Positions 45,095 through 54,824 of a stretch of DNA of 64,000 bases are shown here, piece by piece (the first letter of the stretch is position 1; every line of letters begins with the position of its first letter). Position numbers and translations under genes: made by a program. The stretch comes from an uncultured Coriobacteriales bacterium (GTDB lineage Bacteria > Actinomycetota > Coriobacteriia > Coriobacteriales > UMGS124), in NCBI GenBank assembly GCA_902464015.1, contig CABQHM010000009.1, positions 7,450 to 71,449 of the forward strand, read 5' to 3'. The notes beneath the pieces are model-generated. The model saw nothing but the letters and a program-made list of their open reading frames with translations, made no database searches and was not told where the DNA came from.

Positions 45095-46477
45095 ATGACA
45101 CGTGGCACTGACATCCTTATCGACGTGAGCGCCAAGCGTGCCGAGAAGCACGTCCGTCTCATGAGCCGACTTACGGGCACCGTATCGGCGCTTGTGATGA
45201 TTGCAGCCGCAATTGTGGCCCTCACCCTTACCAACGTGGGCTTCCACGAGCCCCTTCACCATGCCATGGAGACGCCTCTTGGCTTCTATATTGGCGAGAC
45301 CTTTGTGGGCCTCACCTTTGAGCAGGTTGTAAACGACCTGTTCATGGCCTTCTTCTTCTTGCTTGTGGGTTGCGAGCTCAAGTACGAGATGACGGTGGGC
45401 GCCCTTGCCAAGCCCAAGCAGGCGATTCTGCCCATGGTGGCGGCGCTGGGAGGCGTGTGCGGCCCCGCCCTCATTTATCTGGCCATCAACATGGGCGGTG
45501 ACGCCGTGCAGGGCTGGGCCATCCCCACTGCCACCGACATCGCGTTTGCCCTGGCGGTCATGAGCCTGTTCGGCGAGCGCATTCCCGTAGGTGTGAAGGT
45601 CTTCTTCTCCACGCTTGCCATTGCCGACGACATGGTGGCCATCGTGGTCATCGCCCTGTTCTACAGCACGGACATCGCTGTGCTTTGGCTGGTCCTTGCC
45701 GCGCTTGCCGTGGTGGTGCTGATCGTGCTCAACCGTCTGCACGTGTTCAAGCTCACGCCGTATCTGTTGCTCGGCGCGTTTTTGTGGGTGTGCTTCTTTA
45801 ACGCCGGCATCCATGCGACGCTGGCTGGCGTGGTGCTCGCCTTTACCCTGCCTGTGAAGTCCAACGTGAACCTCAAGGCCTATGCGCACTGGATTGCTGG
45901 CAAGTCCGCTGAGTTTGACCGTACCTACGACTCCGACCTGCGCATTCTTGGCCAGCACGAGGTGACCGAGCTCACGCACGAGGTCGAGCGCGTGTCCCAC
46001 ATCGTGACCCCGCCGCTGCAGCGCCTGGAGCATGCCATCACGTTCCCGGTGAACTACCTCATCCTGCCGCTCTTCGCTTTTGTGAACGCGCAGGTTTTTG
46101 TGGCCGACGCCGACATGCTTACCGTGCTTACCTCGCCTGTCACCCTTGGCGTCTGGGTGGGCCTTGTCCTGGGCAAGCCTATCGGCATCCTGCTCACGAC
46201 GTTTGTCATGGTCAAGTTCTGCGGCTTCTCGCTTCCTAAGAACGCAACGTGGGGCCATATGCTTGGCATCGGCATGCTTGCCGGCATCGGTTTCACCATG
46301 GCCATCCTCGTGGGCGGCCTGGCCTTCACCGATCCCACCTACATCATGAACGCCAAGGTGGGCATCTTGCTGGGCACCTTCACGGCTGCGGTCGTTGGTC
46401 TGGTTTACCTGGCGCTTTACCTCAAGCGCCATGAGGCGAAGGACGCCGCTCCTGCCCAGGCCGAGCAAGGGGAGTAA
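45095..46477 (+). CDS. nhaA: Na+/H+ antiporter NhaA
   Basis: 460 residues with about twelve membrane segments. AIPTATDIAFALAVMSLFGERIP and STLAIADDMVAIVVIALFY carry the conserved TDIAFAL motif and the paired Asp residues that bind Na+/H+. ATG 45095 is preferred because AAAGGGAA precedes it; longer frames overlap the intergenic hairpin. It has about 70 residues more than E. coli NhaA, partly a central stretch rich in charged residues (around 275-305). Exports Na+ in exchange for protons. Confidence 0.95.
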   Translation: MTRGTDILIDVSAKRAEKHVRLMSRLTGTVSALVMIAAAIVALTLTNVGFHEPLHHAMETPLGFYIGETFVGLTFEQVVNDLFMAFFFLLVGCELKYEMTVGALAKPKQAILPMVAALGGVCGPALIYLAINMGGDAVQGWAIPTATDIAFALAVMSLFGERIPVGVKVFFSTLAIADDMVAIVVIALFYSTDIAVLWLVLAALAVVVLIVLNRLHVFKLTPYLLLGAFLWVCFFNAGIHATLAGVVLAFTLPVKSNVNLKAYAHWIAGKSAEFDRTYDSDLRILGQHEVTELTHEVERVSHIVTPPLQRLEHAITFPVNYLILPLFAFVNAQVFVADADMLTVLTSPVTLGVWVGLVLGKPIGILLTTFVMVKFCGFSLPKNATWGHMLGIGMLAGIGFTMAILVGGLAFTDPTYIMNAKVGILLGTFTAAVVGLVYLALYLKRHEAKDAAPAQAEQGE

Positions 46478-46837
46478 GAGGCGCTGGCGCTCGATGGGTG
46501 TTGGTGTAGCTCACTGTTCTAAACGAAGCGCCGCCCGTCTGGATACACCAGGCAGGCGGCGCTTTTTTGTTGCCGGAGAGGACGGGACGATGCTGAGGTC
46601 CGCTCTGGAGGACCGTTTCAGGTCTCACTGGGGCTGCGATGGGCAAATGCAGGCGAGACAAAGAATCGGAGCGGAATCGATGGGAACGATTTCCAACATC
46701 GATTAACGTCTGGACTCTGTTGAGGTCGTTGGGATGTACTCGGGCGGGAACCGGAATTTAAAAAGAGTTGCGCATGAACAAAGCGCTGGAGATCGCTTGT
46801 AGGGCGGCCGGAGAAGGCGGGAATTGAGCTTCGATTG
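46478..46837. other. Intergenic region, 360 bp
   Basis: Begins with the nhaA terminator. A 38-codon ORF (46590-46706) has a fair GGAGAGGA site but no recognisable product. Nothing else seen before the MGMT-like gene end. Confidence 0.3.
46526..46567 (+). terminator. Terminator of nhaA
   Basis: AAGCGCCGCC... and ...GGCGGCGCTT arms (17 bp with a few mismatches), then TTTTT. Confidence 0.85.
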
Positions 46838-47188
46838 CTAATCTTGCCGTTCGATTTCCAGTTCGGCTTGGTTGAAGCATTCCCACTGGCATTCCCGCAT
46901 GTCAACGCGGCCGTCGGGCAGAAAGGTGACGCCTTCGTCTTCAAGCAGGTGACGCTGTACGTCGGGGCCTCCGAAGGCAAAGCCGCTTGCGAGGCTGCCG
47001 TCCTTAAACACCACGCGGTGACAAGGGATGACTCCGGGTTCGGGGTTTGAGTGCAGGGCATAGCCCACAAACCGCGCGGCACGAGGGTGTCCGGCCAACA
47101 GCGCCACCTGCCCATAGTTGGCGACCTTGCCGCGCGGAATGGCCTTCACTACCTGATAGAACTCTCGAAACAAGCCTTCCGATGCCAT
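46838..47188 (-). CDS. Short MGMT-domain DNA alkyltransferase-like protein
   Basis: 116 residues, only the C-terminal DNA-binding/active-site domain of O6-alkylguanine transferases. FREFYQVVKAIPRGKVANYGQVALLAGHPRAARFVG is the helix-turn-helix; GVIPCHRVVFKDGSLA contains the PCHRV active Cys, so transfer activity is possible despite the short form. AGGGAGG lies 4 bases before ATG 47188. Compare single-domain Ogt-like and ATL proteins (ATLs lack this Cys). Confidence 0.88.
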   Translation of the reverse strand: MASEGLFREFYQVVKAIPRGKVANYGQVALLAGHPRAARFVGYALHSNPEPGVIPCHRVVFKDGSLASGFAFGGPDVQRHLLEDEGVTFLPDGRVDMRECQWECFNQAELEIERQD

Positions 47189-47746
47189 GGAACCCTCCCT
47201 GCTTGCCGCTGGTTTCAAATCGCTGCCGATATGGTAGCCGTTTGCGTTACCTAGAGCGGGGAGAATGGCCGTTTTTGCCGGGCTGGCTCCCCCGGCCCGG
47301 CGGCTTGTCGGGCCGGAGCGTCTAAAAACGACGCATGTTTGCGTTTTAACTCGGCCGAACAGACTCCCCGGTGATACCCTCGATATATCGTCGCAGGTAG
47401 ATGACCCGCTCTGTTTCCGGCCACTTCGTCGGTGACAATTAAAACGCAAACATACGTGTTTTTGTTTCAGGCATTACGGGTTGCAAGAGTGGGCTGTCGC
47501 CGTTTATCCGTCTGACTCCGCTATTCTTGCCAGGGTGACCATACTGATTTGTTTCGGGCTGGCATATTATTGTGCTGAGTGCTCTTATCTGATTCTGGCC
47601 TACAGGTCTGATGCATTTTGATGAGAACACTGTTGGGATAGCGAGATAGGCCCTGTTTTTGCCTTTTGACAGGGTGCTTCCAATACGGCGTGTGTCATGA
47701 AAGAGGAATCTTACTTGGCGGTTTTATGGGGCGGGAGTGAGGGTCT
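47189..47746. promoter_or_regulatory. Long divergent region upstream of LuxR5, 558 bp
   Basis: No convincing ORF. It holds a GC hairpin (CCGGCCCG/CGGGCCGG near 47292-47316), the inverted pair at 47332-47456, and an AT-richer stretch leading to LuxR5. Confidence 0.45.
47332..47456. repeat. 18-bp inverted repeat pair upstream of LuxR5
   Basis: CGCATGTTTGCGTTTTAA (47332-47349) and TTAAAACGCAAACATACG (47439-47456) are inverted copies matching at 17 of 18 positions, about 107 bp apart. Their TTTGCGT core also occurs in the dyad upstream of flavoprotein F. Confidence 0.7.
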
Positions 47747-49216
47747 GTGAGTCAGGAAACAGAAATGCCCTGTGCGATATCGGAGGGCGAGCCTCGAGGA
47801 GGGGAGACGTTACTCCCTTTGCGTTTTCTGGGGATGGGCCTGTGGATTGTCTGGCAATGGGCCACGCACGGGAATGCGACAATCTATTTTTCAGGATACC
47901 AGGGCATGGGTGTGAGTTTTGCCATTTGTGATTTCACAATGCGAGTCGCGGACATTGTCACAATGGTTGTTCTTGCATTGCTTTGGCGCCGGCTAACGCC
48001 CATAACTTCGCATGGGAGGCTTGAGGTGCTGGCATGTCTTTCGGTTGCTGTAGGCACGACCGGAATGCTTCTGTGCCTAAACGGCCTTATTCTTTCCGCT
48101 GTACTGACAATTGTCTTTTCATGCCTGGCAGCTTTCGGCGGCGCCGTCCTTTTTCTATCGTGGGCTGAGGTATACAGTAGGCTTGCTACAGAGCGCATGC
48201 TGTTTATGGGGGTCTTATCTCTTATTCTTGCAGGTGCAGTTTCATTTCTTCTCAACCATCTAGCCGCGCCGCTTCCTACTGTTGGGACTGTCGCTGTGCC
48301 GGTCGTCTCATGTATTCTGTGTTGGCTGTCGGGGAGATTTGTAGCACCGCGTCCAATTAAACTTGGTGAGTTGGGTATTGCGAGTTTGCGCATTGCGTTT
48401 CCCTGGAAACCCGTTGCCGTCATGGCCTTTGCTGGTTTTACGGCTGGGTTCGGCAATTTTGCCCTGTTTGACCAGAATGCGAACACACGTATGCTTGCTA
48501 CATTTGTGGTGGGTGTCATTGTGCTTGCTGTATCGTTTGCTTTTAAAGGCAGGTTACGTCTTGGGCATCTTGCAGGCGGTGCTTTCGTGATAGCGCTCGC
48601 GGGGTTTGTTCTGATTGCCGCAATGGGGACAACCAATCCTGTTCCCGCCGCATTTCTTATTATGCTTGCGTATATCGCGCTCTGTGTAGTTGGACTTTCG
48701 CTTTTGGGAAGGCTAAGTTTTATAGGCTTGATTCCGAGCCTATGGTTGTTTGGCCTTGGTCGCGCAGCTAGCGAGCTAATGATGGGCTTGGGCAGTTATG
48801 CGCGCTATGTGCCGGGTATGGGACAGATGCCGCATGATAAGTATGCTCTCGCTGTTCTTGCAGTTGCTGGAACGGTCTGTCTCATGCTCATTGCTCTTCT
48901 GTGGCGCAGTGAAGATTCAATCGCGTCGAATTGGGCCGTCAATATGGTAGATGTTAGGTCTGGCCGACCGGTGGAATCACAGCATGATATGTTAGCACGG
49001 GGCTGTGAAATTATTGCAGTCGACGCTGGACTAACGCAGCGAGAATGCGAGGTTCTTCAACAGCTGGTATTTGGCCAGAGCTACCAGCAGATTTGTCAAA
49101 GTCTCATGGTATCGATGGGCACTGTGAAGACTCATATACGTCACATTTATGCGAAGCTCGGAGTTCATTCGCGCGATGAGGCGTTCGATGTAATTAAAGC
49201 GCGGGGGTCGCGCTAG
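47747..49216 (+). CDS. Membrane-bound LuxR-type regulator (LuxR5)
   Basis: 489 residues, about twelve hydrophobic segments, C-terminal LuxR helix-turn-helix LTQRECEVLQQLVFGQSYQQ ... VSMGTVKTHIRHIYAKLGVHSRDEA. Start GTG 47747 with GGGAG/GAGGG upstream. AT-richer than the neighbouring nhaA gene. It is convergent with flavoprotein F, and inverted repeats with a shared TTTGCGT core lie ahead of both genes, supporting F as its target. Confidence 0.85.
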   Translation: MSQETEMPCAISEGEPRGGETLLPLRFLGMGLWIVWQWATHGNATIYFSGYQGMGVSFAICDFTMRVADIVTMVVLALLWRRLTPITSHGRLEVLACLSVAVGTTGMLLCLNGLILSAVLTIVFSCLAAFGGAVLFLSWAEVYSRLATERMLFMGVLSLILAGAVSFLLNHLAAPLPTVGTVAVPVVSCILCWLSGRFVAPRPIKLGELGIASLRIAFPWKPVAVMAFAGFTAGFGNFALFDQNANTRMLATFVVGVIVLAVSFAFKGRLRLGHLAGGAFVIALAGFVLIAAMGTTNPVPAAFLIMLAYIALCVVGLSLLGRLSFIGLIPSLWLFGLGRAASELMMGLGSYARYVPGMGQMPHDKYALAVLAVAGTVCLMLIALLWRSEDSIASNWAVNMVDVRSGRPVESQHDMLARGCEIIAVDAGLTQRECEVLQQLVFGQSYQQICQSLMVSMGTVKTHIRHIYAKLGVHSRDEAFDVIKARGSR

Positions 49217-49249
49217 TAGTTTTGAAGTTTGGGTAAGGCATGAGTTTGG

Positions 49250-49293
49250 ACGCAAGCGCCCATCATTTCCATATGGTAGATGGGCGCTTGCGT
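49250..49293. terminator. Bidirectional terminator between LuxR5 and flavoprotein F
   Basis: Perfect 14-bp arms ACGCAAGCGCCCAT and ATGGGCGCTTGCGT with a 16-base loop, between two convergent genes; TTTA follows on the plus strand. Confidence 0.8.
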
Positions 49294-49340
49294 TTATCGC
49301 ATGATCAGGGTCCGCGCTTTGGTCGTTGGACGCCGAGGTC

Positions 49341-50873
49341 TTATGCCTGCAGGTCTTCGGCCATATAGATGCCGGCAAGACGGCCGGTGTTGTAAGCCAT
49401 GCACAGCGAGGTTCCCTCGTAGCAGTGGTAAGGAACCATGAGAATGGTGCCATTGTCCACACCGGCGCAATAAAGGCCTTCGATACGGTTGCCGTCTTGG
49501 TCGAGAACACGCAGGTGGTCGTCGGTTTTCACGCCTCCAAGAGTTACCCAGCAACTCGGTGCGTACTCGAAAGCGTAGAAGGGGCCTTCTGCGACGGGAG
49601 TCATAAGGTTGGCGTTCTTATAAAAGAGCGAGTCGGTTCCCGCCTGGGCGTCTGTGTTATAGGTCTCGACGGTGGCGACCAGTTCGGGAGCACCGATGAT
49701 TTCAGCCAGCTCGTCAATGCTGTCCGCTTTGAAGCCCCAGCCGTTGTCGATGGCGCGCTGAATGTCGCTCTCAAGGTCCTCCGTGGTGCCGGCGGCTACC
49801 GTATCCATATATGCTTGGTCGTAGATGCCGAAGAACGTGCCACCTACTTCGAGGGAGATCGTTCCGCCTACAGCAAGCGGGAATTCGGCGTACTTACCCT
49901 CATTTGTGAACCGGCGGCCATCGGAGTTGACAAGCATACCGCCCATGATGCCAATGGTGGCGCAGGCATTGGTGTTTCCGAAGCTCCAGGGATCCTTGGG
50001 GGTGGAGCAGGCAAACTCGTTACCTCCGATGCCCCAGTGAGTGTCACAGGCAGCGCCTGCGGCAATCATGGAGTTAATACCTGTGCCGTCGGAGAGAGTA
50101 TTGCCCAACGGCATAACTTGCGTGCCGAACTTTTCATACATCATGTCGGCATTGCCCTGGAAACCGCCGGTGCAAACACAGACGGCCTTGGCATCGATTT
50201 GAATCTGGTTACCCTCTGCGTCGGTGGCTGTGATACCAGTTACCTTGCCGTCAGCGCCTTGAACTAGACCGGTCATGGGCGTGCTCATGAGTACTTTGCC
50301 GCCTTTGTCCTCCACCCAATTAACAAGAGGCATGAAGCGATCTTCGCCGGAGACGGAATAGGGGGTGGTGCCATCGGCCGTGAAGGAGCAACGAACTTGA
50401 TAGCCGGCATGATAGCTATCAGGAAGGACAAGCATCTGCACGCCAAAATCATCGGTGAAACGGTCAACTGTGCTGCCTGAAAGTTCAAGGGCGGCCTTTA
50501 CTGCTGGCGCATTGATGGACCAATGGGCCCAATCCATGATCGAGTTAAAGGCGATTTCCACGTTGAATCCATCGCCAATCTCTTGCTGGATTTTGCTGCC
50601 AACAGCGAGAGGGCCGCCTGCCTGGGCACCGTTTGCCATGGCAACGCTGGCAGCTTTCTCAACAACAATGACGGAGAGGCCAGCGTCTACTGCTTCCACG
50701 GCTGCCCAAAGGCCTGCCGCGCCCGCGCCGGCGATGACGACATCACACGTCATGCTGTCAGAAGGCTCAGTGGCCTCATCGGCCAGGGCGATGCCCGTGG
50801 ACGCTAAAGCGGCCGAAGCGGCGGCGCCGGCAACGAAGGTGCGGCGGGAGAGAGTCTTGGAATTCGAAAACAT
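49341..50873 (-). CDS. TAT-exported FAD-dependent reductase (flavoprotein F)
   Basis: 510 residues. LSRRTFVAGAAASAAL signal; FAD fold CDVVIAGAGAAGLWAAVEAVDAG; C-terminal flavin loop GLYCAGVDNGTILMVPYHCYEGTS then MAYNTGRLAGIYMAEDL. No FMN or heme domain. AAAGGA lies 6 bases before ATG 50873; an upstream extension in the same frame is non-coding. Substrate unknown. A strong dyad sits about 117 bp upstream. Confidence 0.88.
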   Translation of the reverse strand: MFSNSKTLSRRTFVAGAAASAALASTGIALADEATEPSDSMTCDVVIAGAGAAGLWAAVEAVDAGLSVIVVEKAASVAMANGAQAGGPLAVGSKIQQEIGDGFNVEIAFNSIMDWAHWSINAPAVKAALELSGSTVDRFTDDFGVQMLVLPDSYHAGYQVRCSFTADGTTPYSVSGEDRFMPLVNWVEDKGGKVLMSTPMTGLVQGADGKVTGITATDAEGNQIQIDAKAVCVCTGGFQGNADMMYEKFGTQVMPLGNTLSDGTGINSMIAAGAACDTHWGIGGNEFACSTPKDPWSFGNTNACATIGIMGGMLVNSDGRRFTNEGKYAEFPLAVGGTISLEVGGTFFGIYDQAYMDTVAAGTTEDLESDIQRAIDNGWGFKADSIDELAEIIGAPELVATVETYNTDAQAGTDSLFYKNANLMTPVAEGPFYAFEYAPSCWVTLGGVKTDDHLRVLDQDGNRIEGLYCAGVDNGTILMVPYHCYEGTSLCMAYNTGRLAGIYMAEDLQA

Positions 50874-50989
50874 TCGGGTTCCTTTCAAATGCGGGCTTCC
50901 AGTGGTCGTGAGGTATGTGTACGACCTGCCTGGCGGACGATTCAACTGTGCCGCATCGAAAGGCTCAAATCTTGTGGTCGATAGTGGGA

Positions 50990-51019
50990 TTTGCGTATGA
51001 TTTAGGCATCATACGCAAA
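50990..51019. promoter_or_regulatory. Perfect 12-bp dyad upstream of flavoprotein F
   Basis: TTTGCGTATGAT (50990-51001), 6-base spacer, ATCATACGCAAA (51008-51019). An exact 12-bp inverted repeat about 117 bp before the F start codon; best read as the binding site of its regulator. No T-run follows, so a terminator is unlikely. Confidence 0.7.
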
Positions 51020-51150
51020 ATCATATATGTCTTTAACTGGTGTAATGATGATTGGCGTTTTATTGGTCTGTTTATAGAAGTGCCCTGCCGAGTGGGGATC
51101 TCGACAGGGCACCGTGTTTCTTGGGAACAGATACCAGTAAACTGTTACGC

Positions 51151-52983
51151 CTAAGCGTCCAAATCGGCGCAGACGGACTTGCCGCACTCACGCCCCAGAG
51201 TAATGGCGATGCCCAGAGAGACGCCGGAGGTGGGGGTCACATAGTCGTAGCCGAAGCGGCGACCGCAGCAGTTACCGGAGACATACAGACCTGGAATGGG
51301 CTTGTAGTTGTTGTCGAGTGCACGTTGGTCGCCGTCGGTTACGATGCCGCCCATAGTGACGAGCGCGCTGCCCAGGCCAATGGTGCCTGTGGACATGTAG
51401 TAGGGACCCTGGTCAAGTGCCCAGAGAGTCTTGGCGTCGCGACCGTAGTCGGAATCTACGCCAGCTGCGCACATCTCGTTGTAGCGCTCGATGGAGGCCT
51501 TTGCATTGTCGATGACGGCCTGGTCGGTAACACCTGCCTTTGCAAAAAGCTCATCAATGGTCTGAGCGCCATACATGGAGATGCGCACCTGGAACTGTCC
51601 GTTTTCGGCCGTGTAGAGACCTTCTGCCGAAGGGGCGTTTGCCAGAACGTCATCCAGACATGCCTTATAGGCGATGTTAGGAGTGATGGAGGAGTGGCCG
51701 GGGCACAGGTGGTCCCAGGTGTTCGCGTAATTGGCGTCGTAGATGCAGTAGTACGTGTCGCGCGGCTTGAAAGCCAGGGAGTTGCCCACGAACTCGCGGA
51801 TGGGGGCAAACTCGTTGCAGCAGCGCTTGCCTTCGGCATTGAGCCAGATGCCTTGCGGCTGCGACGAAGGTGCACCGGCGCGCATGCCCATGGTGGCAAC
51901 CTGAGGCTCAAGCTTAGCGCCCGCCCAATAGGGGAGACGCACGCCGGCACCGTCACGGTTGGCGATGACGCACAGGGAGAGCAGCTCATCCTCGGTGAGC
52001 ATGGTCTCTACATCGCTCAACAGATCCTTGCACATGTCTTCGTTGCCACCGAAACCGCCTGTAGCCATGATGACGGCCTTGCCGTTGTACTGCTCGTACT
52101 CGTCGGTCTCAAGATTCTTGACGATGACACCGGTTACCGCGCCCGACTCATCCTGGACAAGCTGTTCGGCGCAGCGATTGAAGAAGAACCGGGCGCCGGC
52201 ATCGATAGCCTTCTGACGGTTGCGCTGGTGAATCATCGTCTGGTTGACGTTGCCGTACATGCCAAAGGCGGTAGGGTAATAATGATAGCCGCCAATCTCG
52301 GTGATAAGGTTGTCGTAGTAGCCCTCGTCGACTTCAGGGAAACGGAAGTTGCCGGTGTAGTGGTACTTTACCGAAGTCTCGGATGCAATCTCGTCATGCG
52401 TGCAAACGTCGAAGTACCAGTCGGAGTTTGCGCCGGAGTTTTGCGCGAATTTCATGGCGAGGTCAGGGTTTGCGGTCCAGCCGGCCATCATCATCCAGTT
52501 GGTGAAGTACTCGTTAACGTCAATCTCGGGCGCGCCAATCTAGAGCATATAGGAAGCATTGACGGTAGCGGCTTCGTTGCCCATGGCTTGGAACATGTCC
52601 TCGTACTGCTTTTCGAGAAGAATGACCGAGTGGCCCTCTTCGGCAATCTCACGGCATGCAGTGATGCCAGCGTAGCCATGGCCAACGACAATCACGTCGG
52701 CCTCGCCTGCAACGGTGGCATCGGTGATTGCTTCGGGCTTCGTGCGCCACGTGCCAACGGGTGTTCCGTCGGAGCAAACATTGCGATCCTTGCTGGCGTA
52801 TTTGGGTTCAGCCATCATGGGAGGATGGATGCCCTCGTCTCCACCTTTTTCATCGGTGGGTGCGGAGCCTTCGGGCTTCTCCTCATCGGCGAAAGCACTT
52901 GCAGCAATGCCTACTGTTGCCATTGCGGCTGCCGCCATACCTGCGCCTGCGATGAAGCTCCTGCGGTTGACGTTGGTGCTCAT
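51151..52983 (-). pseudogene. TAT-exported flavoprotein reductase gene interrupted by one in-frame TAG (flavoprotein G)
   Basis: From ATG 52983 (AGGAGG upstream) the frame encodes NRRSFIAGAGMAAAAM (TAT signal), an acidic linker, and the FAD fold ADVIVVGHGYAGITACREIAEEG to residue 147. A TAG codon at 52540-52542 then breaks the frame. In the same frame, with no shift, the protein continues IGAPEIDVNEYFTNWMMMAG to a normal end with GLYVSGNCCGRRFGYDYVTP. Total about 610 codons. A CAG-to-TAG change would account for it. Either the gene is recently inactivated, the base is an error, or the amber is read through. The rest shows no decay. Confidence 0.85.
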
Positions 52984-53125
52984 GGGTCCTCCTTGTGTAT
53001 CCTGGCCGAAAAATGTATGTTCAGCCGTTTGCACGACGCCATCACTGTTGCCTAAAGCGATGGAATTGTGCATAACAAGGATTGCCCATTGACATGTTTT
53101 TACATGGCAAAAATTGACCAGTCGG

Positions 53126-54622
53126 CTATTTAGCAGGTAGCTTATTGGTCTCAGAATGCATTGTTGAATCAAGAAGGTCGGCCAAATCGTCGCGAGAGGA
53201 AATGGACAGCTTCGTGTGGATGTTGCCCACGTGCGAACGTACCGTGTTGGGAGAGATGCCCAGGACGGCGCCGATGCGTTCGGCAGAACGGCCAAGTACG
53301 AGCTGCTCCATGACCTGACGCTCGCGTGGGGAGAGACTATAGTCCAGGCAAATCTTATTGGCGGCTTCTTCAATTGAGAGTGGCTTAGGCTCGTGGGAAG
53401 AGGCATGGCTGCGGATGTGAAAGACCGACGAGCAGCATGACGCAACCAGGAAGACAAGTGACAGCAGTGGGGCCACGAGTGAGGCGAACTGCTGATGGGC
53501 AAGGTGTAGCGGCAATGTGGCGAAACCAATAAGGCAGGCGATTCCAAGGCCAAGAGCGAACACGTCGGCGGACTGCTTGGCGGCATGAGAAGCATGGGTT
53601 AATGCGATGAGTGCAAAGAAAAAGAAGCTTGCGCTTGCTGCGCCAGAACCAATTCCCTTAAATGCGGTGACCCCGACTCCGATTTGATCGAGGTCGCCCA
53701 GCATGCGCAGCCCAACTACCGCAGCGGCAAGAATTGGAATGATGATGTGGGAAGCTATTTGAAAGTCAATGCTTTTCTGAATGCGCTTGCATGCGATGAG
53801 AACAGAAATGCATAGCAGAATGATTCCGAGGGCGAAGGACCAGTAGGCTGGCAATGAGGTGCCTGTATTGGAGAAGAGCGATCCCCATGGAAGTACGGCA
53901 GACATGATGCTAAGGCCAAGACCTACAGATGGCTCCCACAGTTGGAAAAACAGAGCCGGTAGATTACGACGGCCGGTTTCATTTGTGGTAACTACGTCGG
54001 ATTGTTCGGAGGGTTGGGCATTAATGCTCGTTCCCGCATTAGAAGCAGCGTTGTACTCGGTGCTGTGCTTGATCTGTTTGTTTGCCTGACGTATGGCTTC
54101 ACTAAATGGCAGGCATGCGCTGAGAGCAAGAACGATCAGAAGTGCCCAGAGGGCTATAGCGTATGACTTGAATGCGACAAGGGACAGGCCGATGATGGAA
54201 GTGCTGATAACAGCGTTGGAAATGAGATTGCAGGCCCGCCGTGTTGACATTTGGGCAAGCGTCTGGCCCCATGCGAGGAGCAACGACCCTTCTCCCCATC
54301 CTGCGATTATTCCAGCAACGCATGTACCGGTAAAGGTATACGTCATAGGCAGCTGCATTGCGACACATGCAAGCAGAATTCCGGCCGGCAAAAACATCTG
54401 GTTAAGATGGGAGCCCACTTTGCCAGAAGGGAAGCACAGTCTTGCGGCACAGGCGAATGAACATCCCAACAAGAAACAACCCAAAAACGAAGCGGCCAAA
54501 TTGCCGGGCAGTATTTGAGTGATTGGGGTGGGGCATAGTGGTATCACAAGCAACCAAACAATACAGCTTGCGAAAGTAACAACTTGCAAGCTGGCTCGTT
54601 TCGTTGCTTTCTCGGTTTCCAA
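53126..54622 (-). CDS. Membrane-bound LuxR-type regulator (LuxR6)
   Basis: 498 residues, about twelve hydrophobic segments, LuxR helix-turn-helix LSPRERQVMEQLVLGRSAER ... ISPNTVRSHVGNIHTKLSISSRDDL. The start codon is TTG 54622 with GGAGGG five bases upstream. It lies 142 bp upstream of flavoprotein G on the same strand, so G is its natural partner. AT-richer than average for the window. Confidence 0.85.
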   Translation of the reverse strand: METEKATKRASLQVVTFASCIVWLLVIPLCPTPITQILPGNLAASFLGCFLLGCSFACAARLCFPSGKVGSHLNQMFLPAGILLACVAMQLPMTYTFTGTCVAGIIAGWGEGSLLLAWGQTLAQMSTRRACNLISNAVISTSIIGLSLVAFKSYAIALWALLIVLALSACLPFSEAIRQANKQIKHSTEYNAASNAGTSINAQPSEQSDVVTTNETGRRNLPALFFQLWEPSVGLGLSIMSAVLPWGSLFSNTGTSLPAYWSFALGIILLCISVLIACKRIQKSIDFQIASHIIIPILAAAVVGLRMLGDLDQIGVGVTAFKGIGSGAASASFFFFALIALTHASHAAKQSADVFALGLGIACLIGFATLPLHLAHQQFASLVAPLLSLVFLVASCCSSVFHIRSHASSHEPKPLSIEEAANKICLDYSLSPRERQVMEQLVLGRSAERIGAVLGISPNTVRSHVGNIHTKLSISSRDDLADLLDSTMHSETNKLPAK

Positions 54623-54748
54623 AATGACCCTCCTGGTAAATGACCTTCAAACGTAATAGCCAGGCGCGATTATAGCCATGAAAGGTGGTATTCGCCTTTG
54701 GCTATTTATCCGTCAACTTGGTAGGAGTCGTGTCACTATAGTCAAAAA

Positions 54749-54777
54749 AGCCCGTCTTCCTTTGCGGAAGACGGGCT
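54749..54777 (-). terminator. Terminator of the methionine aminopeptidase gene
   Basis: 12-bp arms AGCCCGTCTTCC and GGAAGACGGGCT with a 5-base loop; on the minus strand the hairpin is followed by TTTTT. Confidence 0.88.
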
Positions 54778-54824
54778 CGAAGGCGTTAGGGTGTGGTGCC
54801 TGTTCGCTGTGCCAACGTTTTGTT

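Noticed and set aside
45161..46468. Long His/Gln-rich frame antisense to nhaA
   Set aside because: Shadow of the hydrophobic sense codons; NhaA motifs make the plus strand certain.
46590..46706. Small ORF of 38 codons after the nhaA terminator
   Set aside because: It has a fair ribosome site but no recognisable product or second copy; not enough to call a gene.
52540..52542. Pyrrolysine or other recoding at the TAG in flavoprotein G
   Set aside because: No pyl genes or recoding structure are visible in the window and the context fits a simple Gln codon mutation; kept only as a low-probability alternative.
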